Origin: Agelaius tricolor
Lineage: Eukaryota > Chordata > Aves > Passeriformes > Icteridae
DNA length: 64,000 nt
Assembly (NCBI GenBank): GCA_023055355.1
Contig: JALJCS010000015.1
Span: 20,945,516 to 21,009,515, forward strand
Direction: 5' to 3'
Shown: piece by piece, positions 53,801 through 64,000 of the stretch
Position numbering within the stretch: position 1 is the stretch's first letter
How the letters are laid out: each line of letters opens with the position of its first letter
The notes under the pieces: generated by a model
The model's database searches: none
Seen by the model: the letters and a program-made list of their open reading frames with translations, nothing else
Told to the model about the DNA's origin: nothing
Position numbers and translations under genes: made by a program

Positions 53801-56800
53801 ATTGTAAGAACACAATCCAAATCCAGGAGATGTGCAAAGACAGCAGCTGAAGTGCTGCAGGTGTTCCTGGGAGATGCAATCTCCTGTGCTTCAGAGAGCC
53901 TCTGAGTGCCTGAAATGGAATGGGATTATTTTAAAATCCAAGAGAGCCTTATGGTGATCTATTTTGTCCCAGATCTGGGTAAGTGGACCACAGCAGGATA
54001 CCTGTCACTGCTCCTGGTTGCAGTGCTCTAGATAAGCACGTGCAGGCTGTGGCTGGAGCAGCAGGCTGGGTGCTTGGGGAGGGTGGAGGGAGGCAGCTGT
54101 ACCTCCTGCAGGAGCTCTGGGGTCTGTCAGGCTCACACTTCACCACAATGGTATCAAAATCTGAGCTTTTAACTTGTGCATAATCTGTAAGAGACTTATT
54201 TATGGTCCTGCTGGAGGGATACAGTTTCTGTCCATTTTCACTTATGACTAGGAGAGTGTGGAGATCCACATTTCTCCAGGAAGCTCTTGTGTCTGTTACC
54301 TGAGCCCACAAGCCACAGCAGCCCCCACAGCTCCGTGTCTCAGCACATGCTGCTGTTCCTGATCCCCCTGATAAGTGTGAGCAGGAATCCATTTCCAGTT
54401 CCCAGCTGGAAGGAGCCTGGGTTGTGCCAGCACTGACCCAAATGGCTCAGTTGGTTTCAGGTATAGTGTTCTTCAGGAGAAGGAGGAGCACCAGGCACCT
54501 GAGTTTCCTCATGCTGACTTGCCCCAGCTTGGCAGAGAGGTTTTTGGAAAACCTTTTCCCTGCCTTACACCAGTGCTGTGCAGGATGTGTGGGTCATTCC
54601 TCCAGGTGGCTGCTCGCCCTTGGTTCTGGCTTGGATGGTGCTGGCACATGATTGTTGCACAGGAATACTCTCCCCTCTCCTGGTTTATTTCTTTAACTCT
54701 GGGCACTAGGGATGAAAGTTTCACCCCTCCTCAGCCTGGTGTTCTTATCTCTTACCTGACACAGTGATCTAATTAGTCCTGGAGCTTAGTGTTGCTGCTG
54801 AGCTCCTTTGTGTCTCCAGCAGGTCTGTACCAGCAGTTCCCAGCCAGACATTTGCAGACAGGTTCTTGGGGTTTGTGGGGAGGGGACTCCAGGCTCTCTC
54901 CCTGGGCAGGTTTGGGATGTGCTCTCGGAGGCCTTTGCTGTGTGCCCTCAGTTCCAAGTCACTGTTACTCTCTGTGTGCTGAGGGTCCAGTGACACAGAG
55001 AACCCAGTTTTATTGTCACTTCTCTCCTTCTGGTTTGCTTTTGGCTGTTTCTTGTCAGAAAGGGACATTTTCCAGCCATTGTTTCCCCTGAAGTAATCTT
55101 CCTCCCCCCCACACTTTGCACCACTGTTTCCATGTTTTCCTGCAGCAGCTGAGCTGCAGCTTTGGGCAGTTTTGTGGCAGAGTCCGTGACTTCCTGTACA
55201 AATAGTCTGGGTTTATGTTTGCTGGGCTAGGACAAGGTGGGAATTGTTTGGCTGCAGCGGTGCTGTCTGGAGGACAGAGCCCTTCAGAAACAGGAGATGC
55301 CAAAATATTTTGAAGGTCTTTTTCTTTTAGGCTTGGAGATTGCAGTGAAAGACAGATGTGCACGAATAAATAATTGTGGATTTAGCAAGTGCATAGAAAG
55401 GCTTCAGAGCCAGAGATGTAAAGAAGAGTGAACTTTACTGTTCTCCTTCTCTCTTGAATTTTATTCTTCCTCTTGTCTCTTGGCTGTGGAGAGATTGGAT
55501 GTCACTGAAAGATCCACTGCATGTTCCCTGTTGCTGCAGGGTTTTTTCTATCCTTCTAGGGTGAATTATTAGGAAAAGAAGGTTGTCTGCTTAAAATGCA
55601 GGTATTTTCCTGTCTGAAATATGAGATTTCTGGTGAGGCAACCCTAAGGAGTTATTCTAAAACTCTCAGATGAATGGGCAGCTTTTCAGTGGATCTTAGC
55701 TGGAAACTGGACAGTTGTTCTGAGCAGTGTGAGCAGATAGCATCCAGCAGTCCCTGATCTGACTCCTCTGGGATCAGTGAGCCTGAGGGTTGGTGTGGGA
55801 GAAGGGGCAGCCAGAACTGCAGCTGGACACAGGGAATGAGCCATGGAGCTCAGCCACCTGGTAACTGCCTGTGACAAACTGTGTCCTTCCACTTTGCCCT
55901 TTGTGGCTCCTGAGGAAGCTCTGTGTTAGTTTGGTGACATACCTGGACAATAAAGGACAATTCCAAATAAAGAGCTCTGATATGAGGATTGCAGGATTGC
56001 CTGCAGCAGCCCACTGCAGCCACCAAGGGGGCTGTTTTGTGTCCACCCTGTGTTTTGTACGAGGTGGGATGGCCTGGAGGGAATATTCAGACTTTTGGCA
56101 GCAAAAGCAGACAAACTGAAGGAAGAGGGGGGGTGGCAACTGCTCTGTGTCTGTGGGAAGAGAAGGATGTGACAGAGAGAAGCAGGTGTGTTGGTCCTTT
56201 GATCTGAAATGTAGCCCAGCGTCTCTTCTCCGGTTCAGGGCTGGTTGCCTGAAGGCCTGGAACACTGGGTTAGTCCCTGTGAGTGCCCTGGGATGTGTGA
56301 CCACTTTATTGGTGTAACCGGATTAGCTGGTGGTTCACACTCAGGCTGTAAAGGATTGGCCTTTGCTAGGCCTGTGGTTTGTGCTTTCCATTGCCAGGCT
56401 GTGCCTGGAACTGCCACATTGACAGTGGACAGAGCCCAGCCCACCAGGGACAGCAGAGCCACAGCCGGGGTTTGTGCCACTTCATCCCACTGAGAGTCAG
56501 CTGTGACTGCTGCCACCCACAGCAGTGGCACTGCCACTGTGGAGCTCCTGGGGATTTGGCTGTTGTGGCTCTGGATCTCTGAAATCACTGTCTGATATTA
56601 AACAGTATCATTTTTGTGGTACTTCATGATTTCCTCCCCCCATGTCACTGGTGGTTGCACACAGGATCAAGTTCAGTATTGCACATCCATGTGCAGAGTC
56701 AGCCAAACATCATTTTTGTAGTACCTGAAGAAGTAGAATATCCTTTCCTCCAGTGGTGTCTGTGAATTCCTGAGGAGAGGTTGGACACTTGAACCTCTGG

Positions 56801-59787
56801 CAGATTTTATTGATGGTGCTGCTTGAGGCATCCAGCAGTGGGGTTGGGAGGAAGGAATCCTCACTGCCTTTCTGCATCCAGCCCTGGGCTCACCTGGATC
56901 TTCTCTTCCAGCACCCAGGTGGAGAAGAGGTGTTGCTTGAGCAAGCTGGCAGAGATGCCACTGAGAGCTTTGAAGATGTGGGGCATTCCACAGATGCCAG
57001 GGAAATGCTGAAGCAGTACTACATTGGAGAGGTCCACCCGGTGAGTGCCTCCACTGGTGAGTGTAACCCCCAAACAAAGATTCCAGGCTGTGTCTTGGGA
57101 AATAAGTCAGTAGTTGAGGGGCTCAGGCAGTCCCTGTGTTGTCCAGGGTTTCTGTTGGGGAAACTGAACTAAATTAGTCTTCTCCTCCCACCATTCAGAA
57201 CAGATTTCTCGCTTCATTTAAATCGGGGCACTGAGGCTGAATTCATGGGTTCCCTCTGTAGCTGGTGGAAGCATAACCGACCTTTGCCTTGTAAATTTGA
57301 GCTCAGGAGGGTGAGAGTTCCCAGGGGCACAGACACCTTTCTGCCTGCCTTTGGGTGCCAAGGAAGGACTTGTTTGAAAACTGAGCCCAGGCAATTACCT
57401 TTGCACAGAACAATTCCCTCAGAAAGGCTGCAGCCTCCCTTTGAAGTCAGTACTTACCTCTTTCTTCTTCTTTTTCCGCCTGACAGAGTGATCGTGAAAA
57501 GGAAGGTTCTAAGGTAAGCTCTCAGCGGTTCAGTTTTCTGCTTTTATTTAATGTCACGTCTTTTGGAGGCTTTTTTCCCCGCTCTTTTTTCCTGTGGAGC
57601 TTGTGGCTTTATGTTTACGCAAACTACACACGAATAAATTTCCCAAGCAAATTCTACCTTTGTTTTTGTTCTGAACATCAGTGGGCACCTCAGTGTGGAA
57701 TTGGAAGTGAGTTTTTGTGCCCTTTCTCTGCTGGCAGCAGTGATGTTTTTTCCACACCTTGAGCCACAGACCATTTTTTGCATTTCTGGCTGTGTCCTGA
57801 CCACGGAACTGGTTTCCTTGTTGTTCCCTCCGAGCCAGGAGACAGCAACAGGGGCTGGCTGGCAAACAGGAATTCTCTGTTAACTGCCTCAGGGATCAGT
57901 GGTGTTGCTTAACACTCAGGTACTCCTGGAGTAGAACAGGGCAGAGTGTTGCAAAAATGCCTTTGGAAGGGGATGGGGAGAGGGAAAAGGCAATAAATAG
58001 AATCCCATCTGGGAGGTAAACATGTGCCTCGCAGCTGGCTGGGCTGGGAGGCCTGCACAGGGCACAGCTCTGCCTTCAACAAGGCTTTCAGGAGATGTTC
58101 CTCTGAGCAGGACCACTTGCAGAGCAGCAGGAGTCCAGAAGGGAACTGTCTGCAGAGAAATCAAGGATAACTCAGGCTGGGTAAAGCTTATGCTTAGATA
58201 TGGAGCTGTGTGATGATGTACATATTCACCTTAAAATTTATTGTTTCATTCAACTCCAGTTCATAAACATATGCTGAAAATGTGCACAGAAATCAATGAT
58301 GATCAGAGTAGCTCTCTTGGATCTGAGTTAAATACTTTATTCAAGTGTTTTTCTCTTCTGATCAGTAAATCCAGCAGGTTATGCACAGCTGAGGGCTCTC
58401 TCCAGAGTGCATCATCTGTATTAAAGGAGGTTCCAGTGTAATTTAAAGATGGCAGCAAGAGAGAGACTCAGTAATGTACAAATAAATAAGGGGGAAGCAC
58501 AAAACCACCCCAAAACTGTGATGCAATAAGCAAGGCCTTATTTTGAGAGGGGTGCAAGTTCCAGCATGAAGCTGGTGCCTGGGTGGGACCGATTGGATTG
58601 ATGGAAAGAACATGAAGATGACAGCAAACATCCCCAAAAGCAGCCACGCTGGTGACAGGGGGTGTTTGGGAGAGGAGGGTTATTTTCCCTCTGAATTTGT
58701 AATCACACGTTCAGGCTTGTCTTATTAGCACACGTTTAATGTTTCTTTGTTCCCCTGCTAACTCACTCTTTCCTCCTCCAGAATTCAAGTAGGACATCCT
58801 CAGGCCAAACCAGGTATAGTATCTCCTGAAAATAAGAGTGAGAAATGGAGGGGATGGGAGCCTGTTTGTAGAGCTGTGTGTTAACTCCAAAGGGCAGGAA
58901 AATCCCTGGGGATGTGCTGCAGTGTCCTGGCAAGCAGATCCTCCAAAGCATGTGCCAGAGTGTGCACCTCCCTTGCTGGACGTGAGCCCGGCCCTGCTCT
59001 GCGCTGGGCAGAACCAGCATGCCAGTTTGGAATTCTCTGCCCCTGTGCTGGTGTTGCACAGCACTGGCTGCATCTCTGTAAGCACAGCGGGTGTTTGGGT
59101 GGTCGCTGTGGGCCCAGGGGTGGCACAACACAGTGATGGGTGGGTTTTTGGAGGATTTTACCATGATCAGCCCAGCCTAGTTGAAAATCCATAAAACCAG
59201 CTCAGGGCCCTGGTCTCCTGCAGCTCATGCAGGAGGTTTTGTTCAGGAGGCTGCTGAGGGTGAGCCTCTGGAGTCTGAGCAAGGCAGATTTACTGGGGCA
59301 CAGCTGTAGCCGTTGCCATCCTTGAGTCAACAGTGTTGTTTGTACAACACAAATTACAGCCTGACTTATTTAAGGAAAATAAAACCAAACCAACAACAAA
59401 CTCCCCCCACTGGTCTCTGGATGTGCCAAGCTGGAAACTGCAGCCATCCAGCTGCTATTTTATAAGGCATGAGGCCGCTCCTGGGCCTCCCGTGGGGAAT
59501 GGCAGAGCCTGGGCCTGGGGACAGTGGGGCCTGCCCCAGCTGTGGCCATGGTTAGGGGCCAGCCTGTGGGTACAGCTCCCAGGCATTCCCTGGATGTGTA
59601 ACAAGGGATGAATATTGGGGATGGATGATTAGGTGCTTTCTTCTGGTTTCTGTGGTGTGCACATTTGAGTTTGTTGTTCTTTTTCTCTCCCTGTAGTTTC
59701 TGGTCGACATGGCTGATCCCCATCTTTGGAGCACTGGTCTTAGGTTTAATGTATCGTTATTACATGGCAGATGGGAAAAGCTCCTGA
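50822..59787 (+). CDS. CYB5B: Cytochrome b5 type B (outer mitochondrial membrane)
   Basis: Exons 50822-50983, 56912-57040, 57487-57513, 58782-58813 and 59697-59787 give 146 residues (human 146-150). CYB5B is a tail-anchored haem protein of the outer mitochondrial membrane. It passes electrons from cytochrome b5 reductase, for example to mARC for N-reduction. The haem domain reads [40 protein letters not shown], then [20 protein letters not shown]. The axial ligands are His55 (HPGG) and His79 (VGHS). A polar linker encoded by two tiny exons (27 and 32 bp) precedes the membrane anchor [19 protein letters not shown] and the tail ADGKSS. Intron 1 is 5.9 kb. The N-terminal 20 residues are Ala/Gly-rich and poorly conserved, as in other species. 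Confidence 0.95.
51735..51985 (+). repeat. CR1 LINE 3' end with terminal ATTCTATG repeat
   Basis: Sense-oriented CR1 tail in CYB5B intron 1: GGAGATCAGGAAAGGTTCTT, CCCAGGCTCCCCAGGGAATG, AGGAGAGTTTGGACAGCC, GGGGTTGAACTTGATGATCT and the CR1-typical end ATTCTATGGTTCTAT. The 3' terminus is intact and 5' truncated. Confidence 0.95.
52315..52660 (-). repeat. CR1 LINE 3' fragment, minus orientation
   Basis: The reverse complement of a CR1 tail in CYB5B intron 1: CACAGAATTGTCCAGGCTGG, TCCCTCCCAGACCATGGAGT, CCTCCAGGGATGGAGACTCC, CCTGGGCAGCCCCTGCCAAT, GTTTCCCCTTGTCCTGTCC. It lies about 330 bp from the plus-oriented copy at 51.7-52.0 kb, so the two could form an intramolecular inverted pair in the pre-mRNA. 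Confidence 0.93.
53326..53462. repeat. Imperfect GGAGCTGCAGAG / CAGTGCCACTCTG tandem repeat
   Basis: Two to three imperfect units of CTGGAGCTGCAGAGYRCTGG followed by CAGCAGTGCCACTCTGCT in CYB5B intron 1. Copies start near 53330, 53395 and 53436. Confidence 0.7.
54139..54299 (-). other. Unassigned exon-like open segment in CYB5B intron 1
   Basis: On the minus strand, a 161-bp segment is bounded by an acceptor-like CTCAG and a donor-like GAA|GTGTGAG. It is open in one frame for 53 codons with a balanced, non-low-complexity composition. Examples are [36 protein letters not shown] and [13 protein letters not shown] do not recognise the family. It could be an exon of an antisense gene, a retrocopy fragment, or chance. 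Confidence 0.35.
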
Positions 59788-60835
59788 GCTGGCCTTGCTG
59801 GGGCTTCAGACAGCCTGAAAAGAGGGAGAGAGAGTGTGTGTGTGTGCAACACATGGAGTTCTGCTGCCCTTAGCCTTCCTGCCTTGCTTTTAGCTCTGAC
59901 TCTGTCAAGTGATGTTGATATCCATGGGACCAAGCTAATTCCAAACTTTATCCTAACTCTGGGACCCACAGATCTGTTGTACTTCCCTCTTGCAGTGGCA
60001 GGGAAAGAGGAACTTCTGTTATTCCCTGCCCTTGGTGTGGTGTCCCTCACGCTCTCTCTCGCTCTCTCTTGCTCTCTGACATTACCCCAGACAACCTTTT
60101 CTCTCAATGCCTTTGCGTTAAGCCAGACACCATCAAAGAGCTGCCCTGGGCCTGTGGCTCTGCCTCAGCCCTGCACACAGTCAGGAATCATCTGCCAGTT
60201 GTCTCCAGCCCTTGCCAGAAAGGATGTCCAGAGTTTGGTTCTGCAAGAACATTCCCAGAGCGTGCAGGCAGCACTAACTGGAGCGGCAGGGAGTTGTTGG
60301 TTTGGCCACCTCTTTCTGTTCCTGTCTGTTTTTAACGGTTAAACAAATACATGGATTTTAAAAGTGATTCCGTTCATTTTGTAATATTTGTACTTGTCCC
60401 TTTGGAATGTATATCCTGTGAACAACTTATACTGAACCCTGGTTGGTTTGGGTGTTTCGTGCTGTGCGTGGCAGAGCCAGTGGGAACTGGCATGTGGCTT
60501 CTGGAAATGCAGATTCTTCTTTCTCCCTGAGGTCATGATCTGACACATGTATGGGAAGCTAAACTCATTCTTACGTACTGTGAATGTGCACCAGATGGGG
60601 GAAACAATTAAATGTGGTCTCTTCTCCCAAAACGAAAAGGGAAAAGAAATGCATTTGGGATTTTGTGGATAATGCTGGTTTTGTCTGGGAATAGAGAAGA
60701 GTATTTCCCTCTTGCCCTGTTTTTGTGTGTTGTGCAGTCGGCCTTGAAGAGCAGACAGTGCACAGTTTTCCTGTGCTGAGGCAGGAACCTTCCCAGCTCT
60801 TCCAGCACACTGATCTGGGGCTTTGGGGTCTGCTC

Positions 60836-60841
60836 AATAAA
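60836..60841 (+). terminator. CYB5B: CYB5B polyadenylation signal (proximal candidate)
   Basis: AATAAA 1.05 kb after the CYB5B stop, inside a long T-rich 3' UTR. An additional signal 1.6 kb further on (62429-62434) may give a longer isoform. The 3' UTR contains a (CTCTCTCTTG)-type pyrimidine patch at 60052-60078. Confidence 0.6.
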
Positions 60842-62428
60842 GGGAAGTGGTGTCCTGGTGCCCACTGCCCTTCAGCAGGGCTGTGCCACCGACACTGGGT
60901 CCCAATCCAGACCTCCAGCACAGCTGATCATCCCTGGGATTGCAGCAGAAAGGGCAGTGATACCCTGGGGTCCTGCTGTGAAAACCTCCCATGGGTTATG
61001 GGGATTCTTCTCTCTTCCACAAAACTACCGTGTCCTCCACAGGTTGTGTAGAAGAAATTCTTGGATGTAGACCTACACTCTGCTTTTTAAAACTGAAGGC
61101 CAGGGACCTTGGAGTAAGAGCGCTGCCAGGGCTTCACATTTAACACAGAATTGTGAACATGAACTCAGTTTGGGGAAGTTTAGAGTGGATTCTGTATTAG
61201 GGAAAGGTTTTGAAGCTGGAAGGCACATGTTGGCAACAGTATCACCCTGCTGAGTTGAGGTTGTTCAGGGCAGTGTAAGATTCCACAAAGGTCAGCTAGT
61301 TTGGATCCAGGAGCACCAGGCTTGCCTGAGGAACGGGGCAGGTGTGATGCTGGAAACACACCTGTTTTCTCCATAGGCAACACTTTTACCTGGATTTAGA
61401 CTTTTTTTTTTAATACCCTTTTCCTGGCAGTGTTCTACATTCAGTTGCATTTTGGTTGCTCTAAAGAACTTCTTGCCATTATTGACCCTTGCTCTGAGCT
61501 CTTGATGGTCCATTGCTGGGGAAGCTGCCTGTCAATTCCCATATGTCACGGAACCTTTTTTTCCTCTTAATGCATTAATTGGCCAGGGGAGACTCAGTCT
61601 TGTTCCAAGGCTTCTTGGAGCTAGTAAGATCCTTGTCCAGTGCCTTGTGGGACCCCAAGTAGCCTCTATCTGCACATGTGCCAGCTCCTCACAGACCTCA
61701 GGGTGCTTGAGATGTATTTGCAGAAGCCACATTGAAGTCTCCTCCCTTCTCCATTAATGACAAAGGGCAGCATGTCTGGGATGGAGGTGGCTGGAGAGAC
61801 CCCAGTGCTTCCAGGTGTCCTCTGGTGTGGTGGTGACGCTGTCTCTTCTCCTTCCCTTCCTGGCTCCGAGATGGGTCCCACAGGTGTGAAAGGGCTCGGG
61901 CAGCGAGGGAGGCATTAGCAGAGCTTGTTTACTCACTCTGTAAGGATTCCAGAGGCAGCTCAGCTCTGTCCCCACGCTGACCCCGCACAGCCCCTGTTTG
62001 CCGCCAGCTCTCCCTCCGCACAATGCCGGGACAAAGCCGTCTCAGCTTTCACCCCGCAGAAACCTCTGTGGGTGGAATTCAATCTGGGCTGTGCTCCGCT
62101 CCCTTCAGGGGCTGCGGAGGAGAGGTTCAGTGAGGAGCTGGAAATGCGAGCACGGAGGCAGCTCCTGTGGTTAATGTGAGCTTGGTAGGGCTGCCTGGGA
62201 ATGCAGTGCCAGCCCTTTCTGCCTCTCCACCGCCCCGAGTTCCTTGATGACGCAGAATGTATCTGTTAATTGGGCTGATGGTTTGTGGAGGAGGGGTGGG
62301 AGGTCTGAGGGTGTTCCTGGGGGGAGTTGGTGCATGTTCCGTGATGCAGGCACCCACTAAATGCCATTTCTTGTACCTGGAGATTGTCTGCCTGGCAGGA
62401 GGTGCCAGGCTGTGTGTTTGCTGTGTTC

Positions 62429-62434
62429 AATAAA
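62429..62434 (+). terminator. CYB5B: CYB5B polyadenylation signal (distal candidate)
   Basis: AATAAA in the context TGTTCAATAAACTCATTATT, preceded by a TGTGTGTTTGCTGTG stretch. This is a strong-looking 3' end for a 2.6-kb 3' UTR. It could instead end another transcript. No coding exon is seen between 59788 and this site. Confidence 0.5.
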
Positions 62435-64000
62435 CTCATTATTATAAACAAACAGGTACAGGACCTTGTCTTCCCCCAGGTGTGGGATGTTTAGTTACTC
62501 CATCCCTGTTACCCTGGAGTGTGTAACCCCCATGTTGCAGGGCTCAAATATCCAGTGTTGGTGAGTTGTGCCAGGCAAGGGATTTGCCTTCCTGTTGGTA
62601 GAGGAAAAATCTTCTCCTTGGCAGAAGCTGGTGCTGAGCCTGTGCCAAGGATGATTAGCACCTTGTGTGGCTGAGTGACCCGATGGTCCCTGTGGGTGTT
62701 GGGGAAGCAGCAGTTTGGGGATAAGCACTGTACAAGCAGCTCCTGAGTCCATACAATATTCCATGCTGTGATTACAATGGGAGTTTCAAAAACTGCAGCA
62801 GGGCAGCTCCCTGCATCATCCTGACAATCCCAATCACCCCTTTGGAAGGGCCATGAGCAAGTGGCAGAGCAGCCATGGGCAGGGCTTTTCTCTGGAAGAA
62901 CCCACATGGTGTGTGATGGTGGCACCACTGCCCTGTGGTCCCAGGGCTCCCACACTCACACCTCCATGAGAAGAGTGTGTAGGAGGGCTGTTTTTAATGG
63001 AAAGATGACATGGAGACCATAGATTTTGTGTCCTATTTGCATGTCTGCTTATAAAAGGATGTAACATCCCACTCCCATGGCTGTCAGCAGAATCAGGCTC
63101 TTAAAGTCTGCCTAATTATGGATCTCACGGTACCATAGGCAGCCTCAGGGCAGCAGTACCTGGTTGGAGCCTCACAGGAGGGGGCTGGAGGTCAGCAAGG
63201 TGCTGACTGGGGAAAAGGGCATGGAAAATCAACGGAACATCTGCTTTGGTCCTGGATTTCAGCTGAGATAATGTAGGGAAAAAGGGCATGAACTGAGTGG
63301 GAAGTGCAAGTTTTGGGGAGGAACGTTGGGCTTTGTGTTCTTGGCAAGCACCATCTCACTGTAAACTTTATTTATCTTTGATCTAGAGGAATTGGATCCA
63401 AAAATCAGAGAAATAAACAAGATTTCAGAACTATTTTTAAATCTGCTTCCAAGCGCTGCAGGGTCAGTACTGCGCATGGTTCCGCTCCTCCGAGCACTGA
63501 GGAGGATTTGCAGGGTGTCTGAGACAGAGATGGTAAAATTCAGGGGCCAGTGGGCCCCAGAAGAGTCCTGACACAGCCAACTTGTGTTTGCACATGACAG
63601 CTCCCACTCTGGCACAGGGAGGTTATGGTGGCTTTATTCCAGGATGAAATGAAAAGACCCTGTTAATGGGATTTATGTGTCCCCTCTGTTTTTAAAACCC
63701 TCATGAACCAGGAATGCTTTCAGGACACAGCAAATCCCGTGCACCTAAAGCTGGACCTTGCCCAGCGTTGGCCCCGCAGCCAAGTGTCCTGTTCCCTGTC
63801 ACCAGCACGGGGACAGGGGGACAGTGTCTCCTGCCAGCAGTAACCACCCTGCACGGCCCCGGCGCCTCCATCACGAGGGTGAAGTCAACGCCAATGTCAC
63901 ACGCTGGTGTCACACGCTGGTGTCACCCGCACCGTGTTGTCTCTCCTCCAGGGACACCACTAACAGAAATTACTATAAAACAGGTTTCCTGCCAGCCTCG
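62435..64000. other. Region downstream of CYB5B, nothing recognised
   Basis: I see no exon, repeat family or RNA gene here. By conserved order the next gene to the right should be NFAT5, but no part of it is identifiable. A short direct repeat of CACACGCTGGTGT occurs at 63898-63923. Confidence 0.5.

Noticed and set aside
59836..60342. A 168-codon plus-strand frame after the CYB5B stop
   Set aside because: It lies in the CYB5B 3' UTR, has no splice or Kozak support worth noting and no recognisable domain. The start is inside a GTGTGTG run.
62435..64000. Looked for the first exon of NFAT5, the expected next gene
   Set aside because: No CpG island and no coding segment resembling NFAT5 is present. 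It presumably lies beyond the window.

Overview
This window is vertebrate nuclear DNA, almost certainly from a bird. The genes are split into many short GT-AG exons, introns are compact, and GC content is high with CpG-rich promoters. The only interspersed repeats I recognise are fragments of CR1 LINEs, the dominant avian element. Eleven complete protein-coding genes and the 3' end of a twelfth were rebuilt exon by exon. In every one the splice phases close without a frame break. The gene order is TANGO6 (3' end, +), HAS3 (+), CHTF8 (-), UTP4 (+), SNTB2 (+), VPS4A (+), PDF (-), COG8 (-), NIP7 (+), TMED6 (-), TERF2 (-), CYB5B (+). As I remember it, this is the conserved order of human 16q22.1, which corresponds to chicken chromosome 11. 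The species cannot be named from sequence alone.

Layout: 1-7.9 kb holds the last seven visible TANGO6 exons. 9.4-13.6 kb is HAS3, with a TATA promoter and a non-coding first exon. 14.1-20.2 kb is the divergent pair CHTF8/UTP4. 20.6-27.9 kb is SNTB2. A microsatellite and a poly-C tract separate it from VPS4A (28.8-32.4 kb). VPS4A converges on the tail-to-head pair COG8-PDF (32.9-36.9 kb). COG8 and NIP7 (37.0-38.5 kb) are head-to-head with only 122 bp between start codons. TMED6 and TERF2 (38.7-46.9 kb) run leftward. A mostly gene-free stretch (47-50.6 kb) leads to CYB5B (50.8 to about 62.4 kb). The last 1.5 kb shows nothing recognisable.

The genes do not form one pathway. They are housekeeping or membrane-trafficking genes with separate jobs: ribosome assembly (UTP4, NIP7), Golgi and endosome traffic (TANGO6, COG8, TMED6, VPS4A), DNA replication and telomeres (CHTF8, TERF2), mitochondria (PDF, CYB5B), hyaluronan synthesis (HAS3) and the dystrophin complex (SNTB2). 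Several share very compact divergent promoters.

I found no clearly new biological system. The points most worth checking are: four tandem 39-bp repeats resembling ZNF143/Staf sites directly upstream of TERF2; a two-codon upstream ORF overlapping the VPS4A start; an 81-bp COG8-stop to PDF-start gap suggesting a shared transcript; an in-frame 13-residue triplication in the TRF2 linker; an unassigned exon-like minus-strand reading frame inside CYB5B intron 1; and a perfect 21-bp-arm hairpin upstream of CYB5B.
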